IMG/VR virus record: IMGVR_UViG_3300035663_000110
Location: 1-23,542 of that record
DNA: 23,542 bases
Source of the DNA: a virus
Strand: one strand, 5' to 3'
The notes under the pieces were generated by a model. That model was not told where the DNA came from, made no database searches, and worked only from the letters and a program-made list of their open reading frames with translations. Below are positions 14,821 to 21,251 of this stretch, piece by piece. Position numbers and translations under genes: made by a program. Every line of letters begins with the position of its first letter. The stretch's first letter is position 1.

Positions 14821-15468
14821 TCAGATGCGCCGCAAGCGCACAGAGAGGTTGGAACGGGTGTGGCCTCTTGTGACGCGCTGCCGAGCCACGTTGACGCCTT
14901 GCAGGTAGAACTGGTTCTGGGTCGCGACCAAGTTCGGGTTGGTGTACGCCTTGTTAGGGACGATCATCAGGCGGGCCTTGGCGCCGGCCGCGATGTACTC
15001 GACGTAGTCCTCGAACAGGATGTCGTCGCACTCGGTCGACTTGCGGGCCGGCTTGATTGCGGCTCGAATCGTCACCGCCCCGACCTCCCGGTCCTTCGGC
15101 GCCGGGTACAACGTGAATGTGGTTGTGTCCTTCTGGCTCCACGTTTTCGGCGTGGAGTTCGCGTCAGCGTCAATGGCGGACGGGTTGTAGAACGTGGCCG
15201 ATGGGACGTAGTCCGCACCGAATGGGTGGAGCTCCTTGTTCTTGTAGAACAGCTTCATCACCTTGGTGACGAGTCTGTTGGACGGGGGCTCCAGGTCGTA
15301 GTCCGCAACGCCGGGGATGGTGGTGACCGGATCGAGATCGACCTGGACCACGCACGACTTTTCGCAGAAGTCGATGACCGTGTTGCGAATAGCCTGGACG
15401 GCGACGATCTCCGCGCACCCCGGAACATCCGGGAGGACGTAGGAGAGGAAGTCGTCGTAAGCAGCCAT
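14821..15468 (-). CDS. Head-tail adaptor-like protein (215 aa)
   Basis: 215 residues from the ATG at 15468, two bases after the stop of the preceding gene, which supplies GGTGG upstream. A longer frame exists but would overlap that gene deeply. The N-terminus MAAYDDFLSYVLPDVPGCAE and the segments IPGVADYDLEPPSNRLVTKV and WSQKDTTTFTLYPAPKD are typical of small connector-associated proteins in podovirus-like head modules (recalled family pattern). The helical C-terminal half carries DDILFEDYVEYIAAGAKARL and an Arg-rich tail (TRSNLSVRLRRI). The likely role is a ring below the portal or the start of the tail tube. The exact position is inferred from order: capsid, adaptor 1, this gene, tail genes. 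Confidence 0.7.
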   Translation of the reverse strand: MAAYDDFLSYVLPDVPGCAEIVAVQAIRNTVIDFCEKSCVVQVDLDPVTTIPGVADYDLEPPSNRLVTKVMKLFYKNKELHPFGADYVPSATFYNPSAIDADANSTPKTWSQKDTTTFTLYPAPKDREVGAVTIRAAIKPARKSTECDDILFEDYVEYIAAGAKARLMIVPNKAYTNPNLVATQNQFYLQGVNVARQRVTRGHTRSNLSVRLRRI

Positions 15469-15470
15469 GC

Positions 15471-16160
15471 TCAGACGCCACCCATCTGAAGAGACGCGGG
15501 ATTCGGAGACGTAGTTCGGCCCTTGCTGTGAAGATCGGGCGAGTACGCAGCGTCCTTGCTGGTCTTGATGCCAAGCATCGAGTTGAAGGTGCCAAGGTAG
15601 CTGGCAGCCAGGGCGCCGTTCTGCGCGAACTCGGCATCCTTGCTGTAGGCGCGGTGCAAAACGTAGTTCAGCAGCGGGTCGGCGTAGATGTCGGCAACGG
15701 CCAGATTGGACAACAGAGAGGTCACGTCTGTCGGGTTCTTGGAGTAGATCACCTCCAGCTTGGAGGTCGACAAGGCCGGCGGGTAGACGTAGAAGTTCTG
15801 CGGGTTGCGGTTGTCGTAGACGTAGTTCTTGATCGTCTGGACACCGGCCTCGCCGTGCCACTCAGGGTTCTGCGTGTCGAGCACGTCGCGGTCAACGTGG
15901 CGCACAGCGCGACCACCGGCCCCGGACACAGTGATGTTGCGAACGACATCCAACAGACGCAGCGCCTCGGCGGGAAGCGTTTGCTTGGTCCCATTGACCA
16001 GCGCCAGGGTGGTGTTCAAAACAACAGAGTCCGGACGCACCAATGCGATCACGCGCTGGGCGTCGTTGATCCACTTGAAGAACTCGGAGTCCAGCCAGCG
16101 CACACCATCGGCGTCGTTGAGGACGATTCTGGCTCGGTCGATGATTTCGCTTGCAAGCAT
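15471..16160 (-). CDS. DUF6682-like phage adaptor protein
   Basis: 229 residues. The start MLASEIIDRARIVLNDADGV and RWLDSEFFKWINDAQRVIAL (about residues 20-40) form the helical signature of phage adaptor-type proteins of the DUF6682 kind, comparable to tail-tubular A/gp4-like ring proteins. The middle is beta-rich (GTKQTLPAEALRLLDVVRNI; NRNPQNFYVYPPALSTSKLE), and a C-terminal helical region contains LNYVLHRAYSKDAEFAQNGA. GAGGT stands before the ATG, and the preceding gene ends eight bases upstream. It probably binds the portal and closes the head before tail attachment. Family assignment is from memory of the motif pattern. Confidence 0.78.
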   Translation of the reverse strand: MLASEIIDRARIVLNDADGVRWLDSEFFKWINDAQRVIALVRPDSVVLNTTLALVNGTKQTLPAEALRLLDVVRNITVSGAGGRAVRHVDRDVLDTQNPEWHGEAGVQTIKNYVYDNRNPQNFYVYPPALSTSKLEVIYSKNPTDVTSLLSNLAVADIYADPLLNYVLHRAYSKDAEFAQNGALAASYLGTFNSMLGIKTSKDAAYSPDLHSKGRTTSPNPASLQMGGV

Positions 16161-16168
16161 GTGTTACC

Positions 16169-16480
16169 TCACCAAAGATCCTTGCGAGCCCAGTGGTTCG
16201 CGCTAAACACGTCGTCCTTCGTCAGGTTGCCGCTCTTGTCGCGGATTCCGGCAGACCGGGCGAGGTAGTTCTTCCGCCGCTCGGAGTCTTTGTGCTGCGT
16301 GAAATCCTCGTATTCACGGTGACCGTACTTGACCAACTTTACGTCGTCGCCCTTCTTGGCGAGGACCATTTTCTTGTGGTCTCCGCCATCGGGTGCGCGG
16401 ACCGGCTTGTTGAAACCCGGGAACTCGTGGCCGCGATAGACGAGCTTTCCGCCCTCGCGCTTGACGTCCTTGGCTTTCAT
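16169..16480 (-). CDS. Small basic phage head-module protein (103 aa)
   Basis: 103 residues from the ATG at 16480, which overlaps the TGA of the preceding gene (ATGA). A longer frame upstream would lie wholly inside that gene and is rejected. The protein is Lys/Arg-rich: MKAKDVKREGGKLVYRGHEF, VKYGHREYEDFTQHKDSERR, NYLARSAGIRDKSGNLTKDD and a final NHWARKDLW. The Y-x-D-F-T-x-H-K-D-x-x-R-R...YLAR pattern recurs in small phage and bacterial proteins of unknown function, as I recall. The basic charge would allow nucleic-acid binding, but no defined fold can be named. It lies between the capsid gene and the adaptor genes. Confidence 0.7.
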   Translation of the reverse strand: MKAKDVKREGGKLVYRGHEFPGFNKPVRAPDGGDHKKMVLAKKGDDVKLVKYGHREYEDFTQHKDSERRKNYLARSAGIRDKSGNLTKDDVFSANHWARKDLW

Positions 16481-16770
16481 GATGTCTGGGCCTCGTTTTC
16501 TGTCACTGCTGGCTTGAACAGAGCAAGCACTGCTTTTGCGTCTGTTGGCGGCAGCGGCGGAGATGGTGGTGGCGGTGGCAGTGGTGCCGGCTGGGGCCGA
16601 GTGGCCTTGGGCTTGGTCAGCCACGGCGGCGCCTTCTCTGGCTTCGGCTCGGGAGCCGTCTGGGGCTCAGGCGGCGCGTAGGGTTCCATGTCATCCCGTT
16701 CCGCTAGGAACCGGGTCCACGGAAAGATCTCTCCAGTCGTCGTCTTCCGAAGGAATCTGGGATTGCTCAT
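16477..16770 (-). CDS. Small proline-rich protein downstream of the capsid gene
   Basis: 97 residues from the ATG at 16770; a TTG two codons upstream is possible but less likely. The N-terminal 28 residues (MSNPRFLRKTTTGEIFPWTR then FLAERDDM) look like a conserved short domain found in small proteins near phage capsid genes. Residues about 30-75 are Pro/Lys/Ala-rich, with a run of consecutive prolines, and are probably disordered. The C-terminus is TDAKAVLALFKPAVTENEA. No clear ribosome site is seen, since a strong hairpin ends only eight bases upstream of the ATG, so translation may be low or depend on hairpin structure. The stop overlaps the next gene. Function unknown. Confidence 0.65.
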   Translation of the reverse strand: MSNPRFLRKTTTGEIFPWTRFLAERDDMEPYAPPEPQTAPEPKPEKAPPWLTKPKATRPQPAPLPPPPPSPPLPPTDAKAVLALFKPAVTENEAQTS

Positions 16771-16778
16771 GTGCAAGA

Positions 16779-16800
16779 GGGGGGCGGTTACCCGCCCCCC
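16779..16800 (-). terminator. Strong GC hairpin after the major capsid gene (attenuator/terminator candidate)
   Basis: A perfect 9-base stem, GGGGGGCGG with CCGCCCCCC, closes a four-base loop (GTAA on the minus strand). It lies 18 bases after the capsid stop. On the minus strand the stem is followed by TCTTG, a poor U-tract, so it may be a partial terminator, a 3' stabiliser of capsid mRNA, or both. The next ATG is only eight bases from the stem. Confidence 0.6.
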
Positions 16801-16818
16801 CTATCAGATCACCAAGAA

Positions 16819-17799
16819 TTACTTCCTGATGTAGCCGTGGACCAGGGCCTCGGGCTTGGTCACCTTGTAGCCATACACGTTCAGGCCGCGCATGATGTTG
16901 CCGAACGTGGACTCCGAGCGGAGGGTTTCCACGTTGGTGATCTGCGAGGCGAACGAGATGGCGTCGCGGGTTCCGGCCATGATGTTCCAGGCGGTGCTGT
17001 CGGCGTTGCCGGCAGTACCACCAGGGGCGGCATCAGCGCCCAGGTCAGCCGTGGTGGCGATGTTGTTGCTCACATAGAGCGTGAACCGATCCACCATGCC
17101 CAACTTGCCGTTGCGCAGCGGGGTCACGCTGTCGCCGGTCAGGTAGGCTTGCTTCAGGTCCGAACGCTTGATGAGCGACCCCATCCACGGTGGAAGCACC
17201 AGCCAGCGGCCCTCTTCGGGCACGTTCTGCTCGTCCAGGCACAGGCCCATGTCCAGGATCATGTCCAGGACGTTGGAGCTCGTGATCTGGCGGGGAGCGC
17301 CGGTTGCGCCGAGGTTCAGGCCGCCGGACAGAACGCCGGCGCTGGCGCCCTTGTTGCCGGTGGCTGCGTCAGCGTAAACGCTGCCCAGCACATCGGCGTC
17401 GATGGCGATCTTCATCTGCGTGGCGGCGTCGTTCGTGAACATGTCCATCAGGTTCACGTCGGCCTGGACCTTGTCCACGTCGTCCAACACGACGGCAAAG
17501 TACTTGCCCTTGTCGATGTTCAACTCCAGCGGAGAGCTGCTCGGAACCTGATTGGTCAGGTTGAGGCCCTTCGTGTAGTTGTTGATCGTGATCGTGGGGA
17601 TCGAACGGATCATGACCTTGTCGCCGTGGCCCTTGATCTCGCCTTCCCAGTCGTTGTTGGTGATCTCACCCAACACGGTCGACTTGTAGAACTTGACCTG
17701 GAGCTTGCCCGACCAGATGTCGGGGATGAACTTGGCGGTGGCCTTGTAGGCGTCCGTGGTACCGGCACCGTAGTAGCCGGAGGTAACTGCAACACTCAT
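16819..17799 (-). CDS. Major capsid protein
   Basis: 326 residues, the right length for an unprocessed HK97-fold coat protein. Supporting stretches are FIPDIWSGKLQVKFYKSTVL (about 24-43), HGDKVMIRSIPTITINNYTK (about 58-77), KYFAVVLDDVDKVQADVNLM (about 99-118), the helix AATQMKIAIDADVLGSVYAD, WLVLPPWMGSLIKRSDL (about 200-216), and the C-terminal NIMRGLNVYGYKVTKPEALV. This pattern is common among coat proteins of the P22/podovirus-like group. AAAGGAAACGAA precedes the ATG, a good ribosome site as expected for the most abundant protein. It directly follows the scaffold gene and is followed by a strong hairpin. No N-terminal protease-cleaved delta domain is seen; the separate scaffold takes that role. 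Confidence 0.93.
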   Translation of the reverse strand: MSVAVTSGYYGAGTTDAYKATAKFIPDIWSGKLQVKFYKSTVLGEITNNDWEGEIKGHGDKVMIRSIPTITINNYTKGLNLTNQVPSSSPLELNIDKGKYFAVVLDDVDKVQADVNLMDMFTNDAATQMKIAIDADVLGSVYADAATGNKGASAGVLSGGLNLGATGAPRQITSSNVLDMILDMGLCLDEQNVPEEGRWLVLPPWMGSLIKRSDLKQAYLTGDSVTPLRNGKLGMVDRFTLYVSNNIATTADLGADAAPGGTAGNADSTAWNIMAGTRDAISFASQITNVETLRSESTFGNIMRGLNVYGYKVTKPEALVHGYIRK

Positions 17800-17826
17800 T
17801 TCGTTTCCTTTCGGTTCACATTGCGG

Positions 17827-18735
17827 TCATCGAACTCGTCCTTCGATGGAGGCCGCATGAATATCGGACTCGATGGCAACCACGTCCTTGTCGCTGACCT
17901 GTCCGGACCGCACTCGCCTGTAGAACTCGGCGATCTCCGGCCGCGTCCAGATCTTCTTTGCCGGTGGGGCGTTAGGAGTTCTGTTCGCGCTGGGGGCCAC
18001 CTGCGTTTCAAGCGCAAGGCTGGTGTCTGCCACCTGCTTTTTGGATGTCTTCTCGAAAGCCTTGAAGAACTTTGCTACGCGGTCAGCGTCGCGGGCCTGT
18101 TCCGCTTGGGACAGCAGATCCTGCCGGCGGTAGCCAGCCAGTTCGTCAACTTCGTCGAGCCACTTGTGGAACGACTTGTCGGCGTTGATCTTCTCCCACT
18201 CGGGCACCTTTGCGGCAAGCAAAGAGTAGAAGTCCTTCTCGACCGTCTTGGTCGTCACGCCTTCGAGGGTTTCGAGCTTGGACTCCAGCTTCCTGATCTG
18301 GGCATCCTTTTTCGCGAGCTCTTCTTGAGCAACGCGACGGGTCAGATTAACAAGACCTTCTCCGTACTCTTCGATCTCTTCGGGCTTGACCAGCGGTTCT
18401 GCCGGCTTCGACTTCAACTCGTCCAGTTGATCCTGGAGCGACTTGAGGGTCGACTTCAGATCCTTGTTCTCTTGCGCAAGGCGAGGCACTTCCGAGTTGT
18501 ACTTACCCTGCAAGACCTTGAAGCGGTGTTCGTAGGAATCGTCCTTCGAGTCGCTAGTCTTGGGGTCAGGACTGACGCCCCTCGGCTGCGGCTCGCCATC
18601 GTCGTCACCCGGAGGTTCCGGCGGCGGCGCTTCCGCAGGCGGAGGCGTTTGCCCGGCGCCCTGCTGTTTCAGCAGTTCTTCGTGTAGCCGATTGGCGCGT
18701 TCTTCGGCTTCGGCTACGGCTCTTGGTATTGACAT
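17827..18735 (-). CDS. Capsid scaffolding protein
   Basis: 302 residues, strongly charged. Residues about 20-65 are Pro/Glu/Asp-rich and probably disordered (EAPPPEPPGDDDGEPQPRGV). From about 68 to 170 a long coiled-coil region runs through HRFKVLQGKYNSEVPRLAQE, LKSLQDQLDELKSKP and AKKDAQIRKLESKLETLEGV. A Trp-containing helical part follows (KVPEWEKINADKSFHKWLDE), and the C-terminus, with RPEIAEFYRRVRSGQVSDKD, should contact the coat. This layout, length and position just before the capsid gene are characteristic of podovirus scaffolds that assemble inside the procapsid and then leave. GGAG lies five bases before the ATG. The first 22 bases overlap the small ORF upstream. Confidence 0.88.
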   Translation of the reverse strand: MSIPRAVAEAEERANRLHEELLKQQGAGQTPPPAEAPPPEPPGDDDGEPQPRGVSPDPKTSDSKDDSYEHRFKVLQGKYNSEVPRLAQENKDLKSTLKSLQDQLDELKSKPAEPLVKPEEIEEYGEGLVNLTRRVAQEELAKKDAQIRKLESKLETLEGVTTKTVEKDFYSLLAAKVPEWEKINADKSFHKWLDEVDELAGYRRQDLLSQAEQARDADRVAKFFKAFEKTSKKQVADTSLALETQVAPSANRTPNAPPAKKIWTRPEIAEFYRRVRSGQVSDKDVVAIESDIHAASIEGRVR

Positions 18736-18851
18736 CGATACTCCGTGAGCCGATCAGGATGCTTCGTGAGCCTCGCGGTGTTCACTGCAATCTGTCGGTA
18801 TTCACTGTCTCCGGTTACAGGGCCGGAACCCTTCGTGGCGGAATGCCACAT
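18714..18851 (-). CDS. Small ORF (45 aa) overlapping the scaffold start
   Basis: An ATG at 18851 opens 45 codons ending in TAG inside the scaffold gene, in another frame. GAGGTG stands eight bases before the ATG, a better ribosome site than that of several certain genes here. The peptide starts MWHSATKGSGPVTG and continues with DSEYRQIAVNTARLTKHPDR, ending CQYQEP; it is polar, without a membrane segment. It fills what would otherwise be a 128-base gap between the 77-residue gene and the scaffold gene, so translation could be coupled to the scaffold. No family recognised. An alternative is that the stretch is a regulatory leader, as it also contains two 20-base-spaced direct repeats. Confidence 0.55.
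   Translation of the reverse strand: MWHSATKGSGPVTGDSEYRQIAVNTARLTKHPDRLTEYRCQYQEP
18776..18807. repeat. Pair of 12-base direct repeats upstream of the scaffold gene
   Basis: CGGTGTTCACTG (18776-18787) and CGGTATTCACTG (18796-18807) differ at one base and are 20 bases apart. They lie within the 45-codon ORF but in different reading frames, so protein repetition does not explain them. Function unknown; they resemble the 20-base-spaced pair at the terminase promoter in geometry only. Confidence 0.5.
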
Positions 18852-18863
18852 GAGGCTTTCACC

Positions 18864-19097
18864 TCACCGCGACTTGCGGATGACGTCGCCAGCGGACTCG
18901 GCTCTGTCGAGCAGGTCCTCAAGCACCTGCGCCGCGCCCTGGTGCCAACGAACGAGAATCTCGTCTTTGGTGTGTCGGGTTTGTACGTCTAGGTCGCTCA
19001 AGGACTGGCGAATCCAGTCTGTGACGACAATGAAGTCCTGACTCCCTCGCAACGTGGCGAGGGCGTTCAGAACTCGGTGATCTGGTTTCGCGAGCAC
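18864..19097 (-). CDS. Small phage protein (77 aa) between portal and scaffold
   Basis: 77 residues starting with GTG at 19097, four bases after the stop of the Cys-rich peptide; I saw no ATG, GTG or TTG start farther upstream in this frame. The sequence is helical and charged: NALATLRGSQDFIVVTDWIR, SLSDLDVQTRHTKDEILVRW, then HQGAAQVLEDLLDRAESAGD. The pattern LRG-x-x-DF...WI...L...D followed by R-x-x-QGAAQ-L-L recurs in small genes beside phage portal genes, as I recall, where the function is not known. Its place between portal and scaffold suggests a procapsid or packaging accessory role. Confidence 0.65.
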   Translation of the reverse strand: MLAKPDHRVLNALATLRGSQDFIVVTDWIRQSLSDLDVQTRHTKDEILVRWHQGAAQVLEDLLDRAESAGDVIRKSR

Positions 19098-19101
19098 TGA
19101 C

Positions 19102-19218
19102 TCACTTCGCCATGCACTTGCCAGCCTTGGCGCACTTGGCGGCGGTCTTGCAACCGGCGCAGGGCTTGAACGCCTTCTTGGCGGGGGCTGCGTTCTTCAT
19201 GGGGATCATCTTCTTCAT
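19102..19218 (-). CDS. Cys/Lys-rich micropeptide (38 aa) after the portal gene
   Basis: The ATG at 19218 overlaps the TGA of the portal gene (TGATG), and 38 codons run to a TGA at 19102. The peptide has 11 Lys and no acidic residue in 38. Four Cys at residues 20, 23, 29 and 35 give C-x2-C-x5-C-x5-C, within PCAGCKTAAKCAKAGKC. This could bind a metal such as zinc or bind DNA; neither is shown. The start MKKMIPMKNAAPAKKAFK is basic and probably flexible. Tight overlap and regular Cys spacing argue for a real gene. I recall similar short Lys/Cys peptides after portal genes of other podovirus-like phages, but no described function. Confidence 0.65.
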   Translation of the reverse strand: MKKMIPMKNAAPAKKAFKPCAGCKTAAKCAKAGKCMAK

Positions 19219-21251
19219 CACATGACCTCAGTAGGTGCTGTGGGCTCGGCCGGCATCGCCTCCGGTGAGCTTGGTTGAACCCCAGGCGTAGGGTTGTTGG
19301 GCAGCATGGAGGGTGGCTGCATTCCGTCGCCGCCGCCCATCTGCATCATCTGTTGCTGCATCTGTTGGACTTCCGCCTTCTGAGCGCGGAACTTCAACTC
19401 CTCCGGACTGGGCACCAGCTTGTCGGTGTTCATGTTCAGGCCGGAGGCAAGTTCGCGCAGCAGGTAGGCGCGACCCTCCAGGCCGACAATCTGAAGATCG
19501 ACCGGGTTGGCGGTAGCGGCCAAGAACTCGTTGCGGCGGGCCTGGATGGCTTCCTTGGCAATCAGTCCGGAGGTTCCCTTGGCGATGACGCGCATGTCGC
19601 CCTTGATGTACGGGTCCGGGTTGAACAGCATGTTGTGGATGTAGAACCGGTCCACAACCATTGTCACAACGTGGTCGATGCGCGAGATCGCGAGCTTGAT
19701 GCCCTTGGCCGCGTTGTCCATCAGCATCGACAAACCAGACGCGGTGCGCCCAGCGCCGGAGGCTTGGCCGCTGCCGTAGATGTAGTTCGGGATGCCGGTG
19801 ATTTCGTCTGCCTGTTTCGCGAACGTGGCATAGACGCCCATGAGTTCTGCTGCCTTCATGTCCGGCTGGAAGAACCGCACCCCAGGCTGACCACCACCCG
19901 TCCGATCAGAGGTCGTCTGCCAGATCTTCCAGGGGTAGATAGAGGTGACGTTCTCGCCGTCCGGCAGGCGGTCGATCACAACCTCAACCTGGGGGCCAGA
20001 GGCCACGCCCATGTTGTTCGCCAGCGAGCGGGCCGCTGCGTTGCACATGGCTTGAATGTCAGCCATCGTCTCCGGCAAAGCCTGACCCCAGAAGGCGCCA
20101 GGGATCTCGCTCCAGCAGGCGATCTCGTAGGGGCGCCGGCCCAGGGGATCGGGATTGATCGCGACCTTGATGGTGTGCGAGCCGATCTGCCAGCCGTTGA
20201 TCTCGTAGACCGCAGTGGCGTCCACATCCTTCATGCCCCAGTTGCGCAACAGATCGCCCATGACCGGACCCCAGAACTCCAGGGCCTCGATGTTCATGTC
20301 ACCGTGCAGCGCCGACAGAGGCTTGCCTTTGAGGTCGTCCTGCTGGGTGTCGCCGTACTCGTGGTAACGGAAGCCACTCTTACCGTAGCGCAGCAGGACT
20401 TGATCGATCTCCTCGGTTTTGTAGCCGGGGACACCCTTCAGGGCCTCCAGGTCCTTCGCCGTCAGGCGGTGGCGCTGGATCAGGTAGCCGTCGTTCGGGC
20501 CGGAGCTCGACGGGGACGGGAAGATGTCGTAGGGCGACACCCGCTCCACGTCACGCGAGAAGTCCGCAAGGATCATCGGCTGGAAGGCAGGACCCCATGT
20601 CAGGCGCTTCTTCTTGCGGACCGAGGGACCCTTCATCACGGCAGTCGGGAAGGTGACGAAGTCGTCGACGAACTCCTCGGCAGCCTTCTTGAACCCGCCC
20701 TGGTCCATCTGGTCGGCGATGACGTTGGTCATCCGGCCGGCGATCTCCTTGGCCTCCTCGCGCAGGCGCATGCGGATGCGGTCTTCCACTTCCTCCATAC
20801 GGTTGCGGAAGGCGTCCGGGTGGATAGCGGCGCCGGTTGCCAAGAACTCCTCGGCTTCGCTGCGCACGAAATCGACGATGGACAGACGGAGCTCGGGCGG
20901 CATCTCGGGCTCACGCGCCGGCTCAAGATCGAACGGACGCTGGCCGCTGGCAAACATCACGTCTGTGATCCATGACTTCGCGGCCCGACACTTGATGTCG
21001 GTGAGCATCATGAAGATGTCCGACCCGCCGGTCTCGCGGATCTGAGCCATCTTGTCGGGGTCGTACTCGCCACGGCGTTGACGCTCGCACTTCAACAGAC
21101 GCTCAGTAATCTGTAGCTTGGCGTGCTTGGCCTGACTCCAGCAGCTTGAGATGTGGCCGGCAATGCCGGACATGAGGAGATCAGAGTGCTGGTCGCTCGG
21201 CCCTTCAACCGAGACGTCAGCCTCCAAGACTGGTTTGATTCCGAGAGCCAT
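19218..21251 (-). CDS. Portal protein
   Basis: 677 residues from the ATG at 21251, which shares its A with the TGA of the large terminase gene and has GAAGG about ten bases upstream. The in-frame extension to 21329 lies inside the terminase gene and is not favoured. The length fits large podovirus portals (P22 type, about 700). Typical segments are ITDVMFASGQRPFDLEPARE in the N-terminal third, WGPAFQPMILADFSRDVERV with SPYDIFPSPSS (clip/wing), YEIACWSEIPGAFWGQALPE in the middle, and TGIPNYIYGSGQASGAGRTA with GLSMLMDNAAKGIKLAISRI in the stem region. The C-terminus is Gln/Met/Pro-rich and likely disordered. The product forms the dodecameric DNA channel at one capsid vertex, where the terminase docks. 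Confidence 0.93.
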   Translation of the reverse strand: MALGIKPVLEADVSVEGPSDQHSDLLMSGIAGHISSCWSQAKHAKLQITERLLKCERQRRGEYDPDKMAQIRETGGSDIFMMLTDIKCRAAKSWITDVMFASGQRPFDLEPAREPEMPPELRLSIVDFVRSEAEEFLATGAAIHPDAFRNRMEEVEDRIRMRLREEAKEIAGRMTNVIADQMDQGGFKKAAEEFVDDFVTFPTAVMKGPSVRKKKRLTWGPAFQPMILADFSRDVERVSPYDIFPSPSSSGPNDGYLIQRHRLTAKDLEALKGVPGYKTEEIDQVLLRYGKSGFRYHEYGDTQQDDLKGKPLSALHGDMNIEALEFWGPVMGDLLRNWGMKDVDATAVYEINGWQIGSHTIKVAINPDPLGRRPYEIACWSEIPGAFWGQALPETMADIQAMCNAAARSLANNMGVASGPQVEVVIDRLPDGENVTSIYPWKIWQTTSDRTGGGQPGVRFFQPDMKAAELMGVYATFAKQADEITGIPNYIYGSGQASGAGRTASGLSMLMDNAAKGIKLAISRIDHVVTMVVDRFYIHNMLFNPDPYIKGDMRVIAKGTSGLIAKEAIQARRNEFLAATANPVDLQIVGLEGRAYLLRELASGLNMNTDKLVPSPEELKFRAQKAEVQQMQQQMMQMGGGDGMQPPSMLPNNPTPGVQPSSPEAMPAEPTAPTEVM

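Noticed and set aside
15469-15861. Longer start for the 215-residue adaptor (to 15861)
   Set aside because: The extension is a shadow of the DUF6682-like gene in another frame, Arg/Gln-rich and without family-like sequence. The ATG at 15468 follows that gene's stop by two bases.
19275-20975. 566-codon plus-strand ORF opposite the portal gene
   Set aside because: It is a shadow of the portal frame caused by high third-position GC; His/Val/Asp-rich and without motifs. The same holds for the 638-codon frame at 16771-18687.
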